Made by a program: the position numbers and the translations under genes
Shown here: in pieces, positions 1 to 6,761 of the stretch
Layout: every line of letters begins with the position of its first letter
Numbering within the stretch: position 1 is the first letter of the stretch
Source of the DNA: an uncultured Ellagibacter sp.
Lineage (GTDB): Bacteria > Actinomycetota > Coriobacteriia > Coriobacteriales > Eggerthellaceae
NCBI GenBank assembly: GCA_934613165.1
Contig: CAKTSW010000075.1
Coordinates: forward strand, 1 to 6,765
DNA length: 6,765 nt
Reading direction: 5' to 3'
Notes under the pieces: model-generated
Told to the model about the DNA's origin: nothing
Seen by the model: only the letters and a program-made list of their open reading frames with translations
Database searches by the model: none

Positions 1-2049
1 CCGATAGCTGATCGAGTGGTAGAACTCCTCGATATCGGAATCGAGCTGAGCGATATGCTCGGCTTGGCCGCCCACTGCAAGCAGATTCGACTCGTTCTTC
101 ATGATGACGTCATTAAGGACGGCAGAATCCCTCTGCCCAGTATACCCGTCGTAAGAATCGCCGATGAGCGACTCGCACGCTTCGCGTTCGCCGTCCGTAA
201 GCTGGTCGCTCGCGAGCGCCCGCTCGATTGCGTCGCGACCCCGCTCCCGCGCATCGTCGATGCAGTACCGACGCGCAATGGGATTGCGGATAAGATCGGC
301 CATCAGCAGAAGATGGCGCGCCGCCGCAGCGTCGAGCCCCCGAAGCGCGACGTCATCTTGGGAGAAAAGGCTCCTCGCCTCTTCGAATCCCGAGAACGCG
401 TCATCGAGCATTCCCTTCGCTTCCATCATCCCCCGTCCCGAAAACGGCAAGCAGCGAAGCGTGGCGAGGGGGCGTTTCGTCGGAACGATTTTCTCAGCTC
501 GAGATAGCGCGACGCACTCGAGCCCAAGCCATGTCGAGCACCCGGATTCACGCGCACATTCGACGAGGTATTCCCTTTTGAACATCTTGTTGGCGGTCGC
601 GATACTTGAAAACGACAGGAGATTCGCGCCGAAATCGGCCGCAGGATGCGCCCCCTCGGGCACAACGGGGTCGACCGTGCTCGGCTCGTAGAAATCGAAC
701 AAATCGCGCACGCCGAGCATCCCCGCCGAATCGGCGAAGACCGCGACATCGTAGGGCTCGCGTTCGCCAAGAACGGTGCGGCCCTCGCGCTCACCCGCAA
801 GTTGGAGCAGCTGCGAAAGCATCTGCGGGTCGCACGCGATATTCGCATAGGTGCGCATCACGTAGGCGCCTCGCGCCTCGGAAAGCGCTTCAGCCGGACT
901 GCATGCCGAGATAATCCGCGCGCGGTTGTCGTGCGCGATGAAGTCGTTGATCGACTGCGCGTAACGGCTCTTTTCGTCAGCGGGCGCGAAGAAGAGAATC
1001 TCGAACGACTGCTCGTCTTGAAACTCGAGCGAGTCGAGCGCTTCCTTGGCATCGTCGGACTCGTCAGCGCACTTCACGAAGATGCTCACCGCCGGCGACT
1101 CTTCATCGACCTGGGGAGACAGAAGGTAGCGCAAGCCGCCCTCCACATCGGGATTAAGGCCAAGTTCGAACGGATCGCGCCCATCGAGGATCTCCTTCAG
1201 AAACGGCGCGAAAAGCTGAACGAACCGAACCCGATCGGCATAATAGGCGCTTCTCGCCGAATTGCAGAGGAACGAAACCGCCCAGGCTATTCCCTCGCGC
1301 GTGAATTCGAGCAGGGTACCGCGTTCCTTCCATACGCCGAGCGCGTACTTCACCACATCGAAATGGAGAAAGAGCTGCCGAGCCCCATCGTCGCGCGTCG
1401 CCCCGACGGCCGAGTCGCGACGAACCCGGTAGAAATAGAGCATTTCTTTGGTGAACGCCACCGTCTTGGCCAATGGGAACGTGATGAACTGAAAGGCATG
1501 GTCTTCCCCGAGCGTCAAGTCGCGGCTGAGATGCAGGTCGTTGCTTCTCAGGAAATCGGCGCGGTACATCTTGTTGCACATAAGCGGAATGCTTCCGCGT
1601 TCGTAAAGCAGCGCATCGACGCCGGAATGATACACCTTGTCGCGCCATGCGAACGAGTCGTCCGCCCAGGGAAGCGCAGGAAACGTCTTTCCTCCGAAAA
1701 CCACTATGTCGGCGCTTTCCCGGTCGGCGGTGGCAACGAGCACCTCGCACGTTCGCTTCGCGATGTAGTCGTCCGAGTCGACGAACAGGATGTAATCTCC
1801 TCGCGCCAGACCGATCCCGACGTTGCGCGTATTGGCGACGCCGGAATTCTCGCGATGGTAAACGCGGAAGCGGGAATCCTTTTCAGCGAACTCGTCGAGC
1901 ATGCGCGGGGAAGCGTCCTTCGAGCCGTCGTCGAGGCAGAGAATCTCTATGTCCGAAAGCGTCTGCTCCGCAAGGCTTTCAAGGCATTGCGCCAGATAGC
2001 GCTCGACGTTGTAGACGGGGACGATGATAGAAACCTTTGGATTGCTCAT
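1..2049 (-). CDS. Family 2 glycosyltransferase with a second, degenerate GT domain (3' end beyond the window)
   Basis: Predicted cytoplasmic inverting glycosyltransferase (GT2, GT-A fold) that moves a sugar from a nucleotide donor to a surface-glycan acceptor. The frame is open for 683 codons and leaves the window without a stop. The ATG at 2049 is preceded by AAAGGTG with a 5-nt spacer. An in-frame ATG at 2109 has no ribosome-binding site, so I prefer 2049. Domain 1 (about residues 6-215) starts VSIIVPVYN and has DDGS at 40-43, the metal-binding DSDD at 91-94, NKMY at 159-162 and the GED catalytic-base motif at 181-183, all intact. Residues about 319-535 look like a second copy of this domain without its acidic motifs. 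Residues about 541-683 are helix-rich and end in SISYR, like the start of the SYRLGR-type tails seen in many actinobacterial GTs. The true C-terminus is therefore probably a few dozen residues past the edge. Donor and acceptor cannot be told from sequence. Confidence 0.9.
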   Translation of the reverse strand, partial: MSNPKVSIIVPVYNVERYLAQCLESLAEQTLSDIEILCLDDGSKDASPRMLDEFAEKDSRFRVYHRENSGVANTRNVGIGLARGDYILFVDSDDYIAKRTCEVLVATADRESADIVVFGGKTFPALPWADDSFAWRDKVYHSGVDALLYERGSIPLMCNKMYRADFLRSNDLHLSRDLTLGEDHAFQFITFPLAKTVAFTKEMLYFYRVRRDSAVGATRDDGARQLFLHFDVVKYALGVWKERGTLLEFTREGIAWAVSFLCNSARSAYYADRVRFVQLFAPFLKEILDGRDPFELGLNPDVEGGLRYLLSPQVDEESPAVSIFVKCADESDDAKEALDSLEFQDEQSFEILFFAPADEKSRYAQSINDFIAHDNRARIISACSPAEALSEARGAYVMRTYANIACDPQMLSQLLQLAGEREGRTVLGEREPYDVAVFADSAGMLGVRDLFDFYEPSTVDPVVPEGAHPAADFGANLLSFSSIATANKMFKREYLVECARESGCSTWLGLECVALSRAEKIVPTKRPLATLRCLPFSGRGMMEAKGMLDDAFSGFEEARSLFSQDDVALRGLDAAAARHLLLMADLIRNPIARRYCIDDARERGRDAIERALASDQLTDGEREACESLIGDSYDGYTGQRDSAVLNDVIMKNESNLLAVGGQAEHIAQLDSDIEEFYHSISYR
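445..1095 (-). other. Degenerate (pseudo) GT-A domain inside the leftmost glycosyltransferase
   Basis: Residues about 319-535 of the glycosyltransferase repeat the order and spacing of its N-terminal catalytic domain. VSIFVKCADE matches VSIIVPVYNV. FEILFFAPAD matches IEILCLDDGS. SEARGAYVMRTYAN matches GLARGDYILFVDSD. DVAVFAD matches DIVVFGG. ANKMFKREYL matches CNKMYRADFL, and WLGLEC matches the region of GEDH. In this copy DDGS has become APAD, DSDD has become YANI and the ED pair has become EC. The fold is probably kept but nucleotide-sugar catalysis is probably lost. A structural, acceptor-binding or partner-binding role is inference. The alignment was made by eye. Confidence 0.65.
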
Positions 2050-2160
2050 TTCGCACCTTTGCCGTTCGACCGTTCCCACCGCCGCTGCATGTGCGACGTT
2101 TCCATCCATGATACTGTATCGGAAAAGCCAGTCGCCTCGTTTCGGAAGAAGCACACGAGA
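2050..2160 (-). other. 111-nt spacer between the two GT2 genes, with weak dyads
   Basis: This gap is longer than the one upstream in the same gene string. On the minus strand, directly after the TAG of the upstream gene, a possible interrupted stem pairs 2155-2159 with 2136-2140 and 2148-2150 with 2141-2143, with a 4-nt bulge. No T tract follows, so I do not call a terminator. A perfect 11-bp palindrome, GATACTGTATC on the plus strand, lies at 2110-2120. I see no convincing -35/-10 pair. Read-through from the upstream gene is the simplest reading. Confidence 0.35.
2054..2060 (-). promoter_or_regulatory. Ribosome-binding site deciding the start of the leftmost glycosyltransferase
   Basis: Read on the minus strand this is AAAGGTG, followed by a 5-nt spacer and the ATG at 2049. 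It favours that start over the in-frame ATG at 2109, which has no purine-rich element before it. Confidence 0.6.
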
Positions 2161-3423
2161 CTACTCCCCGGCCTTCCTGGCCGCAAGCAACCTACGTTGA
2201 ATCGCGCGCGGAATGCGGCAGATGGCCGAACCGACACGTTGTTCCGCCGCATTCGCCATCTCGTCGAGTGCCCGCGTTGTCTCGTCGAGCGCCTGCGCGG
2301 TCTCGGCAAGCTGGGCGCGCGCCGATTTCTCGGCGCTTCTCGACGCGTCTCTGTCGACGCTTGTGAAATCGAGCATCGCCAGAGCATCCTCCCGCGCGAA
2401 ATCGAGAGAGTGAGCGCGGTCGAAAAGATAGCGCGCCGCATCTCGCCCGCTTATCTCCCGCATCCTATCGTAGAAAGCCGGGTCGAGAAACGCCTCCTTG
2501 GGGCAATCGAGCAACCCCAAATCGCAGAACCCTTGCTTGCCGAGATAGTCGTACACCTCCAAAAAAGCCTCGAAAGAGGAGAGCGTGTGCAGATTGTAGA
2601 GAACGCTCGACATCGCCCAGGTCACATAACTGCGCTCAAGCTCTTCATAGCAGCCGGCTTCCTTCAGATAACCGAGGAACGAGGCAATCGCCACGGCGAA
2701 ATCGAAAAGATGCTTGTCCTTTGTCGCCATCGCGGAATCCGCGCGCATAACACGATAGCTGATAAGCCGCTCCCCCACCGTCGCAATGCGATCGGCGCCG
2801 ACAAGCGCAGGGTACACGAAGCCGATGTCCTCCGAACGCATCACGTTTTCCTGAAAACGATAGCCGCCTTCGCGAACGTACGAAGCAAGATAGAGTTTGT
2901 TCCAAGGCCATGTTTGGAAACTCAACAGGAACTCATCGGGGCATGTGCGCCACGAAAACGGTAAGCCACCGGCATCGAACGGCGCGAAATGGAGAATCCC
3001 CAGAGGCGGATGCTGAGCACGATGATGCCTGTCGTTGAAGAACCAGATGTCCCAAACAACGATTTGCGCATCGTAGCGTTTCGCTTGGTCGAGCGCGAGC
3101 TCAAAGCATCGGGGGTCGAGGAAGTCATCGGCGTCGAGGAATGCGAGGTAATCGCCTGCCGCCATGTCGATTGCGCGATTGCGGGCACGCGCGGGCCCGG
3201 CGTTTTCCTGCTCGACAACGCGCATCTTGCCGCCAAGCTTTTTCTCGTATTCGCGGAGGATGGCAACCGAATCATCGGTTGAGCCATCATCGACGGCGAT
3301 GATTTCCCACGAGCTTTCCGTCTGGGCAACGACGCTGTCGAGGCATTGGCGAAGATAAGGAGCGCAATTGCAGACGGGGATGATGGTCGAAACCGAAGGT
3401 GTCATCTGAGAGGGGGAATTCAA
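2161..3423 (-). CDS. Family 2 glycosyltransferase with coiled-coil C-terminal tail
   Basis: Predicted cytoplasmic GT2 (GT-A fold) enzyme of 420 residues for surface polysaccharide or glycoconjugate assembly. The catalytic domain spans about residues 10-230: VSTIIPVCN at 11-19 (a Cys where the family usually has Tyr), DDGS at 45-48, the metal-binding DADD at 97-100, WNKLY at 174-178 and SED at 197-199. All the acidic motifs needed for activity are present. A helical region follows (about 232-355). Residues about 357-396 form a heptad-like, Ala/Glu/Leu-rich stretch predicted to be a coiled coil, and the end is basic (RIPRAIQRR), which could touch membrane phospholipid or mediate oligomerisation. 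The TTG at 3423 has AAAGGA 10 nt upstream. The ATG at 3405 fits the usual family N-terminus (MTPSVS) but has no ribosome-binding site. The start is 25 nt after the stop of the membrane-protein gene, so the two are very likely co-transcribed. Confidence 0.92.
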   Translation of the reverse strand: MNSPSQMTPSVSTIIPVCNCAPYLRQCLDSVVAQTESSWEIIAVDDGSTDDSVAILREYEKKLGGKMRVVEQENAGPARARNRAIDMAAGDYLAFLDADDFLDPRCFELALDQAKRYDAQIVVWDIWFFNDRHHRAQHPPLGILHFAPFDAGGLPFSWRTCPDEFLLSFQTWPWNKLYLASYVREGGYRFQENVMRSEDIGFVYPALVGADRIATVGERLISYRVMRADSAMATKDKHLFDFAVAIASFLGYLKEAGCYEELERSYVTWAMSSVLYNLHTLSSFEAFLEVYDYLGKQGFCDLGLLDCPKEAFLDPAFYDRMREISGRDAARYLFDRAHSLDFAREDALAMLDFTSVDRDASRSAEKSARAQLAETAQALDETTRALDEMANAAEQRVGSAICRIPRAIQRRLLAARKAGE

Positions 3424-3433
3424 TGGGACCGTT

Positions 3434-3439
3434 TCCTTT
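3434..3439 (-). promoter_or_regulatory. Ribosome-binding site supporting a TTG start
   Basis: AAAGGA on the minus strand sits 10 nt before the TTG at 3423, inside the 25-nt gap after the membrane-protein gene. It is about 28 nt from the alternative ATG at 3405, too far to serve it. This is the main reason for preferring the TTG start. Confidence 0.5.
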
Positions 3440-3448
3440 CAAGGCAAA

Positions 3449-5278
3449 TTACCCGATAAGGGAATGGGATCTCACTTCGCGGCTTTTCAAATCTTTCCCA
3501 GAAACCGAGCAATGCGCTCTTGGCACGGAAATATTTGTCGTAATCGCGCAAATAAGAAGCGGCGCCGTATAGATGAGAGGCAAGGCGTATCGGGTATCGA
3601 AGCACGGCGTGATGGCGCAACTCGCCATGCATAGAGCAACAGGAACAAACAAAGGGAGCAAGTCCCTGCGTCGGCAAATCATCACATACAAAACGCCCAC
3701 GGGGATCACGAATGCATACAAAGACACCGCGAGGAAAACGCTCAAAAGAGGAGTACTTTGCATTGCATGGTATATGTCCAAAAGAGCTTGCCTTAGCGGC
3801 TTGAACACTTCAGGTCGCGACAGCAGACTCGAGCCGTCATGGTCAATATCGGAAGTGTTTTCAAGAAGGCCGATTGTTCCGGTTTCGGCAAAGTAGCGGC
3901 TTGTGGCCGCAAGCCACGATTCGAAATACGAATCCGGATGACGAAGTCCTTGTTCAAACCAAACCTTTAGATACCTCTTCATTTCTTCATCTGTCACCGT
4001 ATCATAGCGATACCAGAATTTCACCGAATCCGCATTGTCGTAGGTATAACGTTCGGCAAGGTCATCGTAGCCAATCACGGCATCAATCGCCTCTTTTTCC
4101 TCTTGAGTAATATCATCAGGATAGTCTACTGCGCATCGAGCGGTCTGTTGAAAAAGCACCGCATAAGCTTCCTGCTTGCCACCGGGAACAACATCGAATG
4201 CGGGGAAAACAAGCTGGGGCAGGACAAACCACATCAGCAGCGCCGAGAGCCCTATCTGGGAAACAAAGCAAGCGATGCCCTTTTTATATATCAGCAGCAA
4301 AATAACAGCCGTCGGAATAACGATATAGGGCCCCGTCTTCTTCGTAAGGCACAAAAGCAACCCTAAAACAACGAACGACAGCGCTATCCTCTTGTCAGTA
4401 ACCGCCTTTCCACGAGTACAACCTATTTCAAAGACAAGAAGAAAATAGGGCACGTACAGCCAAGAAAATAGAGTGTCTTTCACCATCGTTCCTGCGTATG
4501 CAGGAATAAAAGGAACCACTGCGAAAAAGATATACACGCCAGCAAGAAGCGCTTTTGGGCAACCCTTCTTTGCAAAAAAAGAAACCGACGCGGCAAACGA
4601 AATTGCCATGCCCACTGATTGGATAAGAACGAACAAAAAAACGCCCAAATTCCAGCTGCCCGTTATGGTTCGGCCAAATTGAGCGAACGCCCCATATATC
4701 AACGTATCGAAAAATGGATGGTGATCGGAAAACGCATGGTCAACGACGCTTCCAGTAGGCGCATACGGGATAACCCAGACGGGGGTCTCCCCTGAAAACA
4801 TCGCCATCTGATAATACGTATCCCAATTCATAGATGCGGGATAGAAAGCAAGCAGCCATGGGGTCCACGCAACCAGCATAACGGCAGCAGACATGCAGAT
4901 GCACTTCGCACGCCATTCCGGTACGCATATTTTCCAAAACAAAGACTTTCGGGAGATATCGCACCCTCGATTGCCGAATCGATCCACGAAAAACAACAAA
5001 CCGAGAAGAATAGCCCCGTACAAAATCACGCCGAGAAGAAATCGCCCTACGAACTCGATAAGCGGGAACGAAAACCAACCCTGCCCTTCGCAAATCGACG
5101 CCGCCATCACCGAAATGCCCGAAAGGCACATCGCGACAACTAGGGTGAAAATGACGGTTCGCCAAGACAGCCCCGTCATACGCTTAGCTAAAATCGCTGT
5201 CGTGCCGCGTCCTCCGACCATCCGTTCGATACCTTTCAATCCATTCAATAACCAAAATCCATAAAGGACTTCCCACAT
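3449..5278 (-). CDS. Polytopic membrane protein, DUF6020/GT-C-like putative glycosyltransferase
   Basis: A 609-residue integral membrane protein with about 11-12 hydrophobic segments: roughly 41-61, 72-98, 125-146, 208-230, 242-260, 262-286, 298-311, 317-331, 336-360, 508-533, 538-557 and 563-583. The loop after the third segment holds YPASMNWDTYYQ (146-157) and SDHHPFFDTL (184-193). This acidic first-loop and HHPFF pattern resembles DUF6020 and GT-C-fold glycosyltransferases, which usually take sugars from polyprenyl-phosphate donors on the outer membrane face. The acidic, Tyr-rich soluble segment at about 361-505 is probably extracytoplasmic. Assignment to DUF6020 is from memory of the family and the catalytic role is inference; a flippase or polymerase-like role is possible. 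The ATG at 5278 is the longest start but has no ribosome-binding site. The ATG at 5221 (590 residues) has AAAGGT 9 nt upstream and is a real alternative. Base composition is visibly lower in GC than the GT2 genes. Confidence 0.85.
   Translation of the reverse strand: MWEVLYGFWLLNGLKGIERMVGGRGTTAILAKRMTGLSWRTVIFTLVVAMCLSGISVMAASICEGQGWFSFPLIEFVGRFLLGVILYGAILLGLLFFVDRFGNRGCDISRKSLFWKICVPEWRAKCICMSAAVMLVAWTPWLLAFYPASMNWDTYYQMAMFSGETPVWVIPYAPTGSVVDHAFSDHHPFFDTLIYGAFAQFGRTITGSWNLGVFLFVLIQSVGMAISFAASVSFFAKKGCPKALLAGVYIFFAVVPFIPAYAGTMVKDTLFSWLYVPYFLLVFEIGCTRGKAVTDKRIALSFVVLGLLLCLTKKTGPYIVIPTAVILLLIYKKGIACFVSQIGLSALLMWFVLPQLVFPAFDVVPGGKQEAYAVLFQQTARCAVDYPDDITQEEKEAIDAVIGYDDLAERYTYDNADSVKFWYRYDTVTDEEMKRYLKVWFEQGLRHPDSYFESWLAATSRYFAETGTIGLLENTSDIDHDGSSLLSRPEVFKPLRQALLDIYHAMQSTPLLSVFLAVSLYAFVIPVGVLYVMICRRRDLLPLFVPVALCMASCAITPCFDTRYALPLIYTAPLLICAITTNISVPRAHCSVSGKDLKSREVRSHSLIG
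5231..5236 (-). promoter_or_regulatory. Possible ribosome-binding site for an internal start of the membrane protein
   Basis: AAAGGT on the minus strand lies 9 nt before an in-frame ATG at 5221 (Met20 of the long form). The ATG at 5278 has no comparable element, so the mature start may be here. The first clear membrane segment begins after both starts, so topology does not discriminate between them. Confidence 0.35.
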
Positions 5279-5349
5279 ACATAACAGGATAGCATCTCTT
5301 ATTCCTCGCCAGTCTTTTAACCCGCGCGCCCCAGCACTTCTCGACTCAC

Positions 5350-5364
5350 TTTACTTAACGTAAA
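5350..5364. repeat. Inverted repeat TTTAC-N5-GTAAA, possible operator
   Basis: A perfect 5-bp dyad with a 5-nt spacer (plus strand TTTACTTAACGTAAA), about 70 nt upstream of the membrane-protein start. The size and symmetry suit a small dimeric regulator site, but a single short dyad in AT-rich DNA can arise by chance. No regulator gene is in the window. Confidence 0.25.
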
Positions 5365-5405
5365 TCCCATTCGCCCCGACGTTCTTCGGCAATAAGATCA
5401 AGACC

Positions 5406-5420
5406 GACAAAAGTTTTGAC
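5406..5420. repeat. Near-perfect AT-rich palindrome
   Basis: The plus strand reads GACAAAAGTTTTGAC. The core CAAAA-G-TTTTG is perfect, with one mismatched pair before the outer G-C. A one-base centre rules out an RNA hairpin of useful size, so if it matters it would be as a protein-binding site. It lies just downstream of the ATPase stop codon and could also be chance. Confidence 0.2.
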
Positions 5421-5441
5421 GAAGGACCTCCGCAAACCGCG

Positions 5442-6755
5442 TTAAGCCCCCAATGCGCGAACGGGAATAACGTACACACCGTCGGCGCGGCGATAGGCTG
5501 CCTCTCCCATTCCCGTCACTACCGCGAGAAACGACGGCCTTTTCACCTGCGCCTTTTCGTTCGCGCAAACTTTGTTCTGCACTCGGAGAAGACTTGCCGC
5601 CGCTTCGTCGACCTTGTCTAACCCGACTTTAACCTCGATTGCCGCCCATCTGCCATCGGCACGCTCGATAATCGCGTCGACCTCAAGCCCGGAATCGTCG
5701 TGATAGTAACGAAGCGGATTAGAAACCGCATAATCAAGCGATCGGGCGTAAACGTCGAGGTCTCGCATTACCAAATTCTCGAACACCAGTCCGAACGTTT
5801 GCCAGTCTTGAAGCAGAGCCGCCGGCGACATGCCCAATAGAGCTGCTGCAATAGAGGGGTCAGCAAAATAACGCTTCGGTTTCACCCTCATTCGCTGGGG
5901 AGACCGAGACGCGGGAACCCAGCCAGGAACCTCATCCACAAGGAAGAGTCGATTCAAAATATCAAGATGCTTCGCTAAGCTTTTCCGCTCCGCTTCCGAA
6001 AGCGCATCCTCTGCGCCGCTTGCGTACACGTCGCGGGCAAACGTTGAGATTTTCGCAGACTGGCCAAGGTTGCGAGCAAGGGAAAACGCAAGCCGTCGTG
6101 CCAGGGAACCATCTCCCCCAAGCCGCGGAACGCTTTGCTCGAACACCGATTCAAGATATTCTCGAACCACAATTTGCGCATCGGTCGAATCGTGAAGCCT
6201 TTCTTCGGGCCACCCTCCCCTCACCGCGATTTCAGCGAGACCCTCGATGCCGTTCGGGCATTGAGAAGGCTCGAATTCGCCCTCGAAAAGCTTGGAAAGG
6301 CTCGCCCTCCCCGTTGAATCGCCCGATTCCTGAAGCGTCATGGGGTGCATACGGATACGGCCGATACGGCCCGCGCCGCTATGAGCGATCTCATCCTTAT
6401 TCGGAGTCGATGACCCGGTTAGAATCCATGCCCCTTTTTCTCCGGATAAGTCATCGACCGCATGCCGAACAGAATCCCAAATGGTAGGCACGCGCTGCCA
6501 CTCGTCAATGACATGGGGACGCTCGCCCACGAGGGGATACGTTGGATCGGCGGAAGATATTTGCAGGTTCGCGCCTCGATCAACGTACGTGACGGAAGCC
6601 GCATGTGCAAGCGACGACCACGTCTTGCCGCACCATTTCGTTCCCGATATCTCAACCGCGCCGAACAACTGGAGGTACTTCTCGATTTGAGCGTCGACGA
6701 TTCGAGGAACATAGGAAGCGGGAACAACCGACGAAACTTGCACTTTACCGGCCAC
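5442..6755 (-). CDS. AAA_14/DUF4143-type ATP-binding protein
   Basis: A 437-residue protein with the two-part layout of the AAA_14 plus DUF4143 family. The N-terminal P-loop ATPase has Walker A GTKWCGKT at 38-45 (GxxxxGKT, the KWCGKT variant common in this subfamily), Walker B VIDE at 82-85, the sensor-like ILTGSST at 111-117 and the family's AGRIGRIRMHPMTLQE segment at 128-143. After a helical middle part, the C-terminal domain has FEN at 325-327, EVDAII at 358-363 and IEVK at 373-376, a layout matching a PD-(D/E)XK nuclease-like core with E326, D360, E374 and K376 as candidate residues. The biological role of the family is not established; toxin-antitoxin or defence links are speculation. 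The GTG at 6755 has AGGT 6 nt upstream, right at the window edge. The frame stays open to the edge, so a slightly longer protein cannot be excluded. It is probably a separate transcription unit from the glycan genes. Confidence 0.9.
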   Translation of the reverse strand: MAGKVQVSSVVPASYVPRIVDAQIEKYLQLFGAVEISGTKWCGKTWSSLAHAASVTYVDRGANLQISSADPTYPLVGERPHVIDEWQRVPTIWDSVRHAVDDLSGEKGAWILTGSSTPNKDEIAHSGAGRIGRIRMHPMTLQESGDSTGRASLSKLFEGEFEPSQCPNGIEGLAEIAVRGGWPEERLHDSTDAQIVVREYLESVFEQSVPRLGGDGSLARRLAFSLARNLGQSAKISTFARDVYASGAEDALSEAERKSLAKHLDILNRLFLVDEVPGWVPASRSPQRMRVKPKRYFADPSIAAALLGMSPAALLQDWQTFGLVFENLVMRDLDVYARSLDYAVSNPLRYYHDDSGLEVDAIIERADGRWAAIEVKVGLDKVDEAAASLLRVQNKVCANEKAQVKRPSFLAVVTGMGEAAYRRADGVYVIPVRALGA

Positions 6756-6761
6756 AGCATT

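Larger units (their letters stand above)
5279..5441. other. 163-nt intergenic region between the ATPase and the glycan genes
   Basis: If the membrane-protein operon has its own promoter, it should lie here. I looked on the minus strand for paired -35/-10 hexamers and found only weak single matches, for example TAAAGT near 5347-5352 without a -35. No GC-rich hairpin followed by a T run was found after the ATPase stop codon. The region holds two short AT-rich dyads, listed separately. Confidence 0.4.

Noticed and set aside
2110..2120. Palindrome GATACTGTATC as an operator
   Set aside because: A single 11-bp palindrome with no promoter beside it and no regulator in the window; too weak to call.
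2136..2159. Terminator after the second GT2 gene
   Set aside because: The possible stem is interrupted by a 4-nt bulge and no T tract follows it.
2050..2160. In-frame extension of the leftmost glycosyltransferase to the ATG at 2109
   Set aside because: The frame is open, but the added 20 residues show no GT2 similarity and no ribosome-binding site precedes that ATG, whereas AAAGGTG precedes the ATG at 2049.
646..2964. A 772-codon open frame on the plus strand spanning both GT2 genes
   Set aside because: It is in codon-for-codon antisense register with two genuine genes. It stays open because those GC-rich genes rarely use TTA, CTA or TCA. Its product is Arg/Glu/His-rich with no recognisable domain, and the minus-strand frame carries clear GT2 motifs.
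4893..5264. Plus-strand open frames within the membrane-protein region
   Set aside because: They lie opposite a clear hydrophobic-segment pattern on the minus strand, and their own products are low-complexity with no domain.
5396..5441. Terminator after the ATPase gene
   Set aside because: The palindromes here have a one-base centre, and there is no GC-rich stem followed by a U run.
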